From NCBI RefSeq assembly GCF_019320115.1, contig NC_089589.1, positions 19,531,641 to 19,595,640 of the forward strand: DNA of 64,000 bases. The letters are read 5' to 3'. The notes under the pieces are model-generated. The model was not told the DNA's origin. It was given only the letters and a program-made list of their open reading frames with translations, and ran no database searches. Positions within the stretch are counted from its first letter, which is position 1. The number at the start of each line of letters is the position of its first letter. Source of the stretch: Miscanthus floridulus. Lineage: Eukaryota; Streptophyta; Magnoliopsida; Poales; Poaceae. The translations under genes were made by a program, and so were the position numbers. Shown here in pieces: positions 1 through 11,752 of the stretch.

Positions 1-210
1 GGATACACACTCTCCCTAGCAGGACGTGTATTTGGAGAACAGCGGGGAGGTGCTGCCGAAATTCTGTCTCGGATAGGAGTAGAGCATGAAAACTAACCTC
101 ATCTACGGATCCTCGCGTGGGATTAGGACCTATCCTCATCTATTAGATAGTAGGAACATCATGTAGATGCAATTGATGTTTATATTACTCGCCGCTATAT
201 ATGTTAGAGG

Positions 211-2994
211 ATGGAGGACCGTGAGTGGATGTACATGGGCCGCGCAAGTCAGGGTTAGGTCACCAATGAATGGATCGACAAGTCCGATGCTTTCTTGGAA
301 CGTGCATTTGGCGTGGCTGCTAAAGGAGCAAGTAAAATTTGTTGTCCCTGTAGCAAATGTGCAAACAGAAAAAGACAAATGAAGAAGGTCATGGGGGAAC
401 ATCTTTGGAAGAATGGATTTACGGCAGACTATACCCGGTGGGTCTACCATGGTGAAGCCGATCGTATGAGAGAGGAGGTGGTGAGACCACGTGTCAAGGA
501 TTATGATGCTGATGCGGGGGTAGCAGACATGTTAAATGACTATCACGAGGCACAGTTCGCTGAAGGACGTACGGAGGAGGAGCCAGAGGCAACCACAAAG
601 GTGTTCTACGACATGTTTGCCACGGCACAGAAACCCCTTCATGGCTAGACAAAGGTTTCTCAACTGGATGCCATTGGACGCATAATGGCGTTAAAGTCCC
701 AGTATAGCCTTAGTCGAGACGCCTTCGATGGTATGTTGACAATTATTGGTAGCCTGCTTCCGGAGGGTCACCTTCTACCAAAGGGCATGCACGAGTCACA
801 GAAACTCCTTCGTGCACTTAAGATGCCGTATGAGCAGATAAATGCATGCCCGAAGGGGTGCGTCCTATTCAGGAAAGAATATGTGGAAGCAAAGTACTGT
901 CCAAAGTGTAAATCCTCTAGGTTCCTGGAGGTAGATTCTGGTGATGGCCAGAAGAGGCAGCTTGATATTCTCATGACAATCCTATGGCACCTTCCGTTCA
1001 TACCGAGGATCCAACGGCTATACATGACCGAGGAATCCGCAAAATAGATGACATGGCACAAAAATGGCGAACGATACAATCCTGATAGGATGGTACATGC
1101 ATCCGATGGTGAAGCATGGACCCACTTTGATGGCATTCATCATGAGAAAGCTAAAGAGGCTTGTAATGTACGTGTTGCGCTGGCAACAGATGGGTTCAAT
1201 CCTTATGGAATGATGGCTGCCCCAAACACATGTTGGCCCATGTTCGTTATCCCCTCAATCTCCCCCCCCCCGGCGTATTCTTTCAACGATAGAACATATT
1301 CTTGTCGTTGATAATTCCTGGATACCCGGGGAATAATATGGGTGTGTTCATGGAGTCTGTGATTGATGAATTGGTCCATGCTTGGGAGGAAGGGGTATGG
1401 ACATACGACCGAGCTACAAAGAAAAACTTCAAAATGCATGTTTGGTACCACTACTCCCTGCATGACTTCCTGGCGTATGGGATATTCTACGCCTGGTGTG
1501 TTCACAGGAAGTTCCCATGCCTAGTATGCAAGGAAGGTCTGAGGTTCATTTGGTTGCAGAAGGGTGGCAAGTATTCATCGTTCGACAAACATCGACAATT
1601 CCTCCCTCTTGACCATGCATTCAGACGAGACATCAAGAACTTTATGAAAGGTGTCGTAGTGACAGACCCTGCACCATCGATAATGACTGGTGCCGCGGTT
1701 CGTGAACAGATAGATGGTCTCGTGGTCAATCCAGAAGGTGGTTTTGTGGGATATGGAGAGCAACATATGTGGACTCATAAGTCAGGCTTGACTCGGCTCC
1801 CCTATTTTGATGACCTTCTCCTTCCACACAATATTGATGTAATGCACACTGAAAAGAATGTCGCTGAGGCACTTTGAGCAACAATCATGGACATTCCTAG
1901 TGTTTTCCTAAACGCTAAACGGTAAACAGTCGGTCACCTACTGTTTAGCCATTATTCGGGCAAAACGTCCCATTAAACGGGCTAAACGGCCAATTAAACG
2001 GGGTAAACGGGTGATTAAACAGAAACGGTGCACCACCGTGTAGTGTTTACACGGTGTTTAAACGGGCTAAACAACCGTTTAGGCGAACAGTGGACATTCC
2101 TGACAAGTTAAAGGACAACGTTAAGGCTAGAGTGGATCTGGCAATGTTATGCGATAGACCAAACCAACATATGAAGCCTCCTAGTCGCGACAAGACATGG
2201 AGAAGGCCTAAGGCTGATTTTGTCTTGAGCAAGCCCCAAAGGAGGGAAGTACTAGAATGGATCCAGACGTTAATGTTCCCTAATGGGTATGCAGCTAATC
2301 TAAGGAGGGGAGTGAACTTATCTACTATGTGAGTCTTAGGGATGAAGAGTCATGACTACCACATATGGATTGAGTGGCTTCTTCTAGCGATGGTTCGAGG
2401 CTATGTCCCTGAGCATGTCTAGCTAGTGCTGGCAGAGTTGAGCTATTTCTTTCTCCAGCTTTGTGCCAAGGAGTTATCTCAGACTGTGATTGCTGACTTG
2501 GAAAGAATGGCACCTGTGTTGCTCTGTAAGTTGGAGAAGATCTTTCCACCCGGCTTCTTCAATCCGATGCAGCACTTGATTTTGCACCTCCTGTATGAGG
2601 CACAAATGGGGGGGCCCGTGCAGGGTCATTGGTGCTATCCAATTGAGAGATGTCTAAAGGTTCTTCGAAAGAAATGTAGAAATAAATGCAAAATCGAGGC
2701 TTCCATTGTAGAGGCATACATTCTGGAGGAGGTGGCAAACTTCACAACAGCATACTATGGTGACAACCTCCCTAGCATGCATAATCCACCCCCTCGTTAC
2801 AATGCTGGCAAAAATGAATCGAACCTTAGCATTTTCCTAGGGCAACTCGGAAGCGCAAGTGCATCGACCCCCAAGACCTTGAATCATGAAGAGTGGCGCC
2901 ATATCATGCTATACGTGTTGACCAACCTTGACGAAGTGGCGCCGTACATGCAGTAAGTTCTCAACGAACTTGTTAAATACGCCGTCACTATTCT
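211..2994 (+). pseudogene. TNP2-type CACTA transposase, N-terminal and central part (broken)
   Basis: The protein begins MEDREWMYMG, the start of the plant transposase-associated domain, with a CPCSKC cysteine cluster about 50 residues in. The TNP2 domain follows (CPKGCVLFRK, YCPKCKSSR, then a shifted frame with LIIPGYPGNN and WTYDRATKKNFKMH) and then a DUF4218 region (FPPGFFNPMQHL, GGPVQGHWCYP). TNP2 cuts and joins transposon ends in the nucleus. Breaks seen are TAG near 645, TAG at 1045, a frameshift near 1300 after a C-run, TGA at 1875, a small insertion at 1899-2090, TGA near 2330 and TAG near 2420. The reading frame is finally cut at 2995-2999 by the gypsy insertion and resumes at 15804. 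The family is certain; this copy cannot make full-length protein. Confidence 0.9.
1899..2090. mobile_element. Small non-autonomous insert with about 11-bp flanking duplication
   Basis: The 192-bp insert lies inside the outer transposase and is flanked by identical TGGACATTCCT at 1888-1898 and 2091-2101. The inner CACTA copy lacks it. Its ends are imperfect inverted repeats (left TGTTTTCCTAAACG, right inverted TGTTCGCCTAAACG), and the interior is built from 'TAAACGG' and 'TTAAACGGG' repeats. The length of the duplication fits a Mutator- or hAT-like MITE. The superfamily is inferred only. Confidence 0.7.
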
Positions 2995-2999
2995 GCATC

Positions 3000-3467
3000 T
3001 GTTGACGAAATATGGTCGGCAGTCTACCTAGGGGTATGCCCAAGGTAGTAGATTGTCGGCAGACAGATGCGCAAGCCACAAACAAGATGGTGACGCAAGA
3101 CACACGAGGTTTTATTTAGGTTCGGCCGCTAAGAAGGCGTAATACCTACGTCCTGCGTCTGATTGTATTGCTGTATGTCAATGAGAGATGTTTTTAGAGG
3201 GGTCCCCTACCCACCTTATATAGTTTGGGGGGCAGGGTTATAGATCTGGAAACTAATCCTAGCCAGTTACAATTGCCATAGGTGGCCGGATAAGGATTCC
3301 TATTCTAACCGACCAGGATCTTGCTTGATCGCCAAATCCGTCTTGACTCCTTGCGCGGGACTCCAAACAGATTGGCCAGGCCACGCGTCGTCTTTTGGTG
3401 GACCGGACCCTCTGATCTGGGCCGGCCCAAGTCTAGCCGTAAGGGTATAGGGGTTAATACCCCCACA
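3000..3467 (-). repeat. 3' LTR of gypsy element 3000-15798
   Basis: The LTR reads TG...CA and matches 15331-15798 along its full 468 bp. On the element's strand it begins TGTGGGGGTATTAACC. The bases just inside, 3468-3480, read CTCAGGGACTAGC on the element strand and are at best a weak polypurine tract. Confidence 0.93.
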
Positions 3468-4610
3468 GCTAGTCCCTGAGCACCATGTATTATGCTGCGA
3501 CACGCCGTTTTAACCTTCTCTGAACAGTGAGGCTTGAGTTCTTGACATCTCTGACCACCGTTGTCACCGGAGAAGTAGGTTGTCCGAAGAATGTATGATG
3601 TTCTTAAGAAAAAAAAAGATTTCCGTACTGGGAAGTGTGCCCACTTGTATTTCTGAAAAGAAATGTAAGTGCGTGTTGAAGCATAGTGTCTTTGACCGTC
3701 AGAGGTGTAGGGGTCGAAAAACAAACACATTCACCGCAAGGTGAAGTGTGCCCACTTAGTCCCCGAGCCTGGTAGTAGGTGACGTAGGCACGTGGTGCTA
3801 TGGTCTAAAAAAGAATTCTCAATTAAGTTGAGAACCCAATTGTCGTACAGGCGATACGAGATGCACCGGCAGGTGCATCGTACCGATGTAGTCCCAGAGC
3901 TTGCTAGAAGGCGAGGTATGAGCCTTGTAGCAAGGTCCAAATAAATGGCTCTCAACTGTATGTGATTACCAATCATATGTAGCCGAGGAGAGCGGTCTCC
4001 GAGCAGTGGTCGGGACAATTCTCGAGCACGATAGTAATCCTGACAATCAGTCAAAACATAGGGGTCGATTAAATAAACACATTCACCGCAAGGTGAAGTG
4101 TGCCCACTTAGTCCCCGAGCCTGGTAGTAGGTGACGTAGGCACGTGGTGCTAGGGTCTAAAAAAGAATTCCCAATTAAGTTGAGAACCCAATCATCGTAC
4201 AGGCAATACGAGATGCACCGGCAGGTGCATCGTATCGATGTAGTCCCCGAGCTTGCTAGAAGGCGAGGTATGAGCCTTGTAGCAAGGTCTAAATAAATGC
4301 CTCTCAACTGTATGCGAGTATCAATCACATGTAGCCGAGGAGAGCGGTCTCCGAGCAGTGATCGGGACAATTCCCGAGCACAAAAGTGGTCAGAGCAGTC
4401 CCCAAGCACGGTGGTGGTCTGGGCAGTCCCCGAGCACGGCAGTGGTCGGAGCAGTCCCTGAGCACTGTAGTGGTCTGGGCAGTCCTCGAGCACGGCAGTG
4501 GTCGGAGCAGTCCCTGAGCACTGTAGTGGTCTGGGCAGTCCCCGAGCACGGTAGTGGTCGGAGCAGTTCCCGAGCACGGTAGTGGTCTGGACCATCCCTG
4601 AGCTCGAAAC
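3468..4610. repeat. Tandem repeats in 3' region of the gypsy element
   Basis: A unit of about 352 bp occurs almost twice: the motif CACCGCAAGGTGAAG starts at 3732 and again at 4084, and the second copy trails off near 4360. From about 4385 to 4592 an array of 28-bp units follows (core GTGGTCGGAGCAGTCC), alternating 'cggagcagt' and 'ctgggcagt' variants as a 56-bp higher-order unit. Open frames across this stretch are by-products of the repeat. Such 3' arrays are known in Tat-lineage elements. Confidence 0.85.
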
Positions 4611-5098
4611 ATGCAGTGAAGAAACGAATGCCGCTTGAACTATTATTTGGTGTATTTATTTATCTTCTTACTCTATCAAGTCCAATCTGACACGTCTGGT
4701 CAGAAAAAGCAGACGGGTATGGCACGCTATACTGCCTTCCTGTCCTTTCAAGTAAACAGTCGCTTGGCACCTGTAAGGAGGTGCGTCAGTGTGGGCCCTC
4801 TCACACTAGCAACGAAAAGGCGCGTACACTGGTAGCAAAGGGGCGCGTTTATTGGCGTAGATCTCGAGGTTGTGAAAACAACCGTCTGCAGTGCATGCGC
4901 ACATCTCCCAAAAAATCTTGGGCAGACGAAACGACGGAACTCTTGGTTATTTATAATATAGAACTGGTAAGTTATTGTTTACCAACCCCCATTATCATTC
5001 GCCGCCGCAGCCTTCTTCCTCTTGCCAAACCCTATTCCTCCGAAATCATCGCCCATCACCCCTCCACCATATCCACCCCTTTTAGCAAGGACAGATTA

Positions 5099-8000
5099 AT
5101 GGCGAAGAAAAACGCCCAGAAGAAAGCCGGAGTCATGGTGAAGGAGTGGTGGAAGTCAAGGAGCAATGATTAGACCATCGAAGACCTCGTCACCATGGGA
5201 GTGCTCCATAACAAGGCACTCGCGGGATGGCGCGTGCCAGAAGGAGAAAGCTACCCCGATCCACAACCAGGTGAGATTGTGGTTTTCGAGGATTTCTTCA
5301 AGCGGGGTTTTGGGGTTCCAATGCACCCTTTTCTCCAGGGGCTCTGTTTGTACTACGAGATTGGGATTTGCAATCTGCATCCCAACTCGATTCTTCTTGT
5401 CTCCGCCTTCATCCATCTTTGCGAGGCATATGGTGGCTTCCAGCCCCATTTCGACCTCTTTCGCCATCTGTTCTGTCTACGGAAGAAAGGGAGCGGTGGC
5501 TCAAAGATAGCCGGAGGCGTATATCTCAATCTGCGCGATGAGATGAAGGCCCAGTACTTGCACTGCCCTTGGAACACATCGCTGGACGAATGGTACAAGA
5601 AGTGGTTCTACATCCGTGAAGAGCCGAACACGATCACCCTGTGCGACGTGGGGTTCATTCCGGAGAAGAAAAATAGCTGGTCGGAGAAGCCCGAGCACTT
5701 GGAACAGATTGAGGAACTGCTCGGAATGATCCCATGGGGGAAGCTGGATGGTCCAAGCGTGGTCGGAAACTTCATCAGCCGAAGGATCCAGCCCTGCCAG
5801 AGGAGGATACATCCTGGTTACGAATACCAGGGGAGCGCAGATCCAACGAGGATCAGAAAAGAGGCACTTGACAAGATTGAAGTCAAGGCCAGGATTGGGG
5901 AGCTATTCAACTTAGCGGATCCCAATTATGTCAGGTTAAACGACATCGAGCACGCCTTCAAGCTGGCCCGACCTCCCCCAAAGGTAAATTATGCTTCCTT
6001 GTACCTGTACAGTTATGTTGTAACAAAAATTGACTGTGTTGTCGCCTTTATGTTTCCCAGAGTAATGGTCATGAGAGGGCATCAGTGTTCGTGTCTCCAC
6101 CCCCTGGTGTGGATTGGCTGCAAGTTGCCGGCCCAACCCCCTAGACCAGTGCCAGGGCCGAAGACGTCGACTGGGCTGTACTTGGGGTTGGAGAGGAGGC
6201 AACGGCCAGGGCTGCTGGCAAGTGGCCGGCGGCCAACAAACGTCGTCAGGCCATCTTCCCTCTGTCGGATGATGAAACAGAGGATGCAGACATCTTCCGA
6301 CTCGTCCCTCGAAAGAGGAGACAACTGGAGTCAATGAAGCAGGGTTGCTCCTCTGTGCCAGCAGGGATCGCATCACCGACCACTGCAACATAGAGGACAA
6401 GCGGCAAAGGGGTCAAGCGCCAGGCCCCGGCACCGGTACTGGTCATGGAAAAAGACCCAGTGGAACCCGCCGAGCACATGGAGCAAGCACGGTCGAAGAG
6501 ACGCTCCTTCGCCACGTCATTCCGCGCTTCCAAGCTGTAAGTATTTGCAACCTTGATGTAAGCTTACAATTTGTATTGAATACTATTGTCTTCTGAACTT
6601 ATCTCTGATATATTAGGTCGACGTCCACCGAAAATCCCGACCAGCTAGCCAGGTGCGGCATGGCTTCGCCAGCAATGGCGGAAAGAACTGCCCAGCAGCC
6701 GGATGTGGAGGAACCTGTAGAAGAAAATCCACCGGATCCTCGGTAGACGAGCGGCCAGACGACAGTCCCCAAGCAGCTGGTTGAGGAGAGAGCCAAGCCA
6801 AGTACAAGTGCTCTGAGCACTACCCCTGCTGAGGGGGATACTTCGGCGCCAAGGGGACCAGACCAAGCTGAGGAGCAGTAGCCGGTGGTGGCACAGAGCT
6901 CGCTTGCCGATGCTATGGCTCGTGGGAAAGCCATAGTGGTTGCAGAGATTACAAGCTCTAGACCAGCGCCGCCTCCTGAACAAGAGGCCGAAGAGGACAA
7001 AGTAGAAGAGATCCTGGGCCGTCCCCAAGACAAATGACAACATGTATATGTGTCGCGCTGGCGGAACGACGAGTGGGTTATGCATGAGGAAATCCCAGAG
7101 GTCGAAGAGACCCTAAAAGTTGAACGAGCGGCAAAACGTCTGGTGACAGAAGTTCAGGTATGTTTGGCTTGACCACTTGATCCTACTATTTAGTCAAACT
7201 ATCTGACTTAGCTTGTTTATATGCAGGACTTGATGAAGACCGCAAGGTACCGAAAGAGGTGCTTCGACCAGATTGAGGGAATCACGGCAAACAATAGAGA
7301 ACTGGCGGCCGAGGTTGAACGCTTGCGCCGCCAGCTTGAAGCCGCCGACCAGGAGAGGACGGAACAAGATGCAAAAAACCAGAACCTGGTCGTCCAGCTC
7401 AGTAACAGAGAGTAGTAAAAAACAAGTAAGTTGTCATTTTATCACTGCAAGTGCATGACACGCGTTGTTGCATTGTTGGTAGTGACAGCTGTAGCGCAGG
7501 CTTAGAAGCCAAAGTAACCCGCCTCCAAGAGGAGAATAACTGTGTGACCGCAGAGTGTGGTCGCCTGAAGGAGGACAACGAGAAATTGGCGCGCGACCAG
7601 TCTCAACTCCGGGACCGCACAACTAAGATGAAGGAGGAACTGAAAAGTAAGTGTTCCAGACCACCTTGCTCATTCTGTTGCTCGCCCTATCTTGTCATGT
7701 CGTTACATTCTGACGTCTTGTACAGTTTGTAGTTTTAAAAGTCAATGCCAAGAAACATCTAGAAGATGTGATTAAAGATTGTGACGGCTGGAAGGCGCGA
7801 TGCCTAGAGACCACCGAGGATCGGGACAAATGGAAGAACCGATGCCAGGAAGTGGCAACTGGCATTTTGCCCGTCCTCGACCTTATCAATCCGGCGCTTA
7901 CAGAGGAAGCACCAAGGACGCTGCAGCTCGGACTGGTCGAGAGGTGCCGAAAGGCATGGAGTTGGTTCCAAGAGTTCTTGAAGGAGGTGGGTGAGTACAC

Positions 8001-8304
8001 GGGTGCACATGTGCTAAGCATGGTGCGTGCCCACTACCCCCTGATCGATCTCAAGCGCCTGGAGGCTGGGTACCCGAAGGAGGTAGACCCAGACAAGGCT
8101 GAGGAGCTTCGGATGGCCCAGTTAGACCTGTCGTCAAAGATAATTGGCGATATTATCCTGTGTGGAGGTGGGACAGCACCTGTACAGGGTGCGCCATCGA
8201 CAAGTCAGCTAGAAACGCCATCAGTTGTAAGCCAACCGATGAAGCCTGCGGTCTCGACCAGCCAGGCATCTACGGGGCCATCCTCTTCAGCTCGACCAGC
8301 ATAA
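5099..8304 (+). pseudogene. Antisense 3' gene of Tat gypsy element (gypsy-type transposon domain, coiled coils)
   Basis: This gene runs opposite to gag-pol. Exon 1 starts at ATG 5099 (MAKKNAQKKAG) and runs to a GTAAAT donor near 5983. It contains the 'putative gypsy type transposon' domain (Pfam Transposase_28-like; GIGNLHPNS-type region seen as EIGICNLHPNS). Exon 2 starts after a CAG near 6061 and holds a basic/acidic linker (PLSDDETEDADIF). Later exons near 7227-7415, 7500-7650 and 7740-8304 encode heptad-rich coiled coils (RELAAEVERLRRQLEAA) and a Ser/Thr/Pro-rich tail. The function of these antisense proteins is unknown. Stops in this copy are TAG at 5171-5173 in exon 1 and TAG near 6146. 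Exon borders are inferred by eye. Confidence 0.7.
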
Positions 8305-8920
8305 GAGTCCCCGAGACTCGAGTAGGATATCGGAAGCAGCGAGCAGTAGGTGCCGTGCGCCCCCGACCAGCCAATGGAATAGGCTTAGAGCTGTAGAAGA
8401 AGGACATAGTTGTGTTATTGTAAACTTGGGCCTCTTCAGGCAAGCTTGTAATAACGTAACTGTATATCATCGTAAGCTTGTTTGCTTTGTATAAAACGTA
8501 TTTAAGCTTGATACTCATATTGGTGTAACTAAGTGAGAACATGTTAACGTTCTGTTTAGGTGTACCATTTTGCTCGACATGTCATCCCGAGAAGTTTGCA
8601 CGGCCCTAGTTTGCCATGTGGTCGGAGTGTGAGGTGCGTGACCTGTGCACACGTAGACGCGGACAAGTCAAAATAGGGGGGACCTGCCGATCACCCGTAA
8701 CGTAGAGAACAGATCCCATGCACGTGTTGCGAGGAATCGGAGACAGGGCCTGCTCCGAAAACCGTAAAAGGAATGGTGGTCGGCTTTTACTGGCTAAGTT
8801 AGAATAACCATAAAATTCGAAGTGACACATTAGAGTGGTCGAAGAAATCATAATAGCTTTATTAAAGTAAATCAAAAGTACAAAAGGAGTACATATCTCA
8901 GTGGTTAAGCATAGAAACGT
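8305..8920. other. Spacer between convergent antisense gene and pol
   Basis: AT-rich sequence between the end of the antisense gene and the end of the integrase frame. It holds AATAAA-free 3' flanks of two converging transcripts and no open frame I would support. The last part may contain decayed integrase C-terminal sequence. Confidence 0.4.
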
Positions 8921-11740
8921 CTAAGCTTGTCGATGTGCCACGAGTTTGGTACATCCATACCGTCTAGGTGAGCTAACCTTGCCTTCGTTGACCTTGCCTT
9001 CGTCGAAGTTCTGTACCCGTGCTGATCTGAAAGCTATATCTGCTGGGAGGACTGCCTCAGCGCCGTAAACCATAAAGTACGGTGAGACGCCGGTGTTACG
9101 ACTGGGCTGAGTTCTGAGGCCCCAGACCACGGCTGGTAACTCTTTTAGCCATCTTCTAGGAGCTTTGCCATTTTCTCTGTACATCCTCTTCTTCAATGCG
9201 TCCAAGATCATTCCATTTGCCCGCTCGACTTGTCCATTAGCTCTAGGGTGTGCCACCGAGACGTATTTTACTACTATGCTCCTTTCATCGCAGAAGTCCC
9301 AAAAAGCGTTACCAGTGAACTGAGTGCCCAGATCAGTGATGATGCTGTTGGGTATGCCGAAGCGGTGGATGACCTGGTCAAGGAATGTGACAGCCTTTTC
9401 TGAGGATGCCTGTACCAGAGGCATGTATTCTATCCACTTAGAAAATTTGTCGATCAGCACAAAGACGCATGTAAATTTCCTAGGAGCTGGTTTGAAGGGC
9501 CCGATCATATCCAATCCCCAGCATGCGAAGGGCCAAGAGGTTGGTATTGTCTGGATCTCATGTGCTGGTACGTGGATTCTCTTGGCGAAGAACTGACAAC
9601 CCTCACAGTGGTGGACTAGCTTCTCTGCATCGGCTACTGCTGACGGCCAATAGAACCCTACTCGGAAAGCCTTACCGACCAGCGTTCTCGAGGCTGCGTG
9701 GTTGCCACAGGAGCCGGAGTGGATTTGGTCCAGGAGACGTTCACCGTCCTCCCGGGTTATACACTTCATCAAGATTTCCTCCTTTGCGTTCTTGCACCAT
9801 AACTTGCCATCGACGAGCAGATACTGCTTACTGCGGCGCATCAGGCACTTGTTTTCTGTCCGATCAGTGCAATCGTTGCCATCTGTCAGGTATTTGATGA
9901 AAGGTTCTCTCCAGTTGGGTTCATGCGTGGTCGGAGATGGCTCAGTGGTGCTCGACACCGGAACCATAGCCACTAATTGCTTGTCTAGGGGCTTGTCAAC
10001 CGTGGGATCTTCCTCCTCGATGGAAGGCGTGAGTAGGTCTTGGATGAATATGCCATGTGGGGCTTTGGCTCGGGATGATCCTAACTTGGACAGCGCATCT
10101 GCTGCTTGATTTTTGTCTCGGACCACGTGTGTGTACTCGATGCCATAAAACCTGCCTTCCAGCTTTCTGATCGACTTGCAGTATGCATCCATCCTTTCAC
10201 TGGTCGTGTCCCAGTCCTTGTTGAGTTGGTTGATGACCAGAGCCGAGTCTCCGTAGACATAGAGATGTTTAACACCAAGCTCGACCGCAATGCACAAACC
10301 ATGTAGGCATGCTTCGTATTCGGCGGCATTATTAGATGCTGGGAAGTAAATCCTGAGGACGTACCGGAGCTTCTCCTTCGATGGTGACACGAAAAGGACT
10401 CCTGCTCCTGTGCCGTCGATGTTGAGAGAACCATCGAAGTACATCTTCCAATACTCGTTGGGCCCCTGAGAGGTAGGTGTGCTTAAGTCTGTCCACTCAA
10501 CGATGAAATTGACGAGTGCTTGAGACTTGATCGTAGTACGGCTTGCGAATTCCAGGGAGAAGGGGCATAGCTCCATTGCCCACTTGATGATGCGTCCATT
10601 CGCATCCTTGTTGCTAATTATGTCTCGCAGAGGGTACTCAGTCATGACCACCACACGATATCCGTCGAAGTAATGTTTCAACTTTTGGGATGTTATCAGT
10701 ATGGCGTAGATCAATTTCTGGATCTGTGGGTACCTGGTCTTGGATTCATTGAGCACCTCACTGATGAAATAGATTGGTCGTTGTACCTTGTAGACATGGC
10801 CAGGCTCGTCGCGCTCGACCACCATGGCAGTGGAGACCACTCGATTAGTCGCCGCAATGTAAAGCAGGAGTGTTTCGTCTTCTCTGGGAGCAGTAAGGAC
10901 TGGAGGTGACGTAAGGTATTGTTTCAGTTGTGTGAAGGCAGCGTCTGCTTCCTCTGACCACTCAAACTTCTTGGATGCTTTGAGCAGTTTAAAGAACGGT
11001 AATCCCTTTTCGCCTAATCTCGATATGAAACGGCTGAGAGCGGCCATGCATCCGGTAAGCTTTTGAACATCCTTCACCTTTTTGGGCGGCTTCATGTCCA
11101 AGACAGCTTTGACTTTCTCCGGGTTAGGGCATATGCCGTCGTGACTGACGACGTTGCCAAGTAGTATGCCAGAAGGAACACCAAAGATACACTTCTTTGG
11201 GTTTAGTTTCCATTGGAATGTGTTAAGGGCTACAAAGGTGCGTTCTAGGTTGTCAACAAGGGTATGTGCTTCCTTGGTTTTGACAACTACATCATCAACA
11301 TAAGCCTCGATGAGGTCGTCTTTTATCTCGTCTTTGAGGCAGGCCTGTATAGCGCGTTGGTAGGTAGCCCCGGCATTCTTGAGCCCAAACGACATGGTCA
11401 TGTAGCAGTAGGCGCCGAAAGGCGTGATAAAAGATGTCTTGATCTGGTCGTCTTTTTTGAGAGCGATCTGGTGATAACCAGAGTAGCAATCGAGAAAGGA
11501 AAGCAGCTCGCAACCGGCGGTTGAATCTACGACCTCGTCTATGCAGGGTAAGCCGAAGGGGTCCTTAGGGCAGTGTTTGTTGAGATCAGTGTAATCAACG
11601 CACATTCTCCATTCATTATTCTTTTTGCGTACAAGAATCGGGTTGGCTAACCACTCCGGATGATACACTTCTTTGATAAATCTGGCTACCAAAAGCCATG
11701 TAACTTCTACCCTAATCACCTCCTTCTTGTTGCGAGCGAA
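8921..11740 (-). pseudogene. Gypsy pol: reverse transcriptase, RNase H, integrase (nearly intact)
   Basis: A single frame of about 930 residues follows two stops at 11755-11753 (TAG) and 11746-11744 (TGA). Domains in order are reverse transcriptase (WRMCVDYTDLNK, FLDCYSGYHQI, catalytic AYVDDVVVK), the first RNase H-like segment (LLLYIAATNRVVS), a second, archaeal-type RNase H (KMYFDGSLNIDGTGAG, NNAAEYEACLHGL, VYGDSALV), the integrase zinc finger (H-H-C-C ending HHCEGCQFFAKR) and the DDE core (D in WGLDMIG, D in ITDLGTQF, E in ANGQVERANG). The C-terminus ends abnormally after a short repeat (EGKVNEGKV), so the integrase tail is probably frameshifted. The protein copies element RNA to DNA and inserts it. 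Confidence 0.9.
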
Positions 11741-11752
11741 TCGTCATAGCTT

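Noticed and set aside
4083..4612. Repetitive proteins of about 95-170 residues across 4083-4612
   Set aside because: Translations of the 28-bp DNA array; all frames stay open for the same reason.
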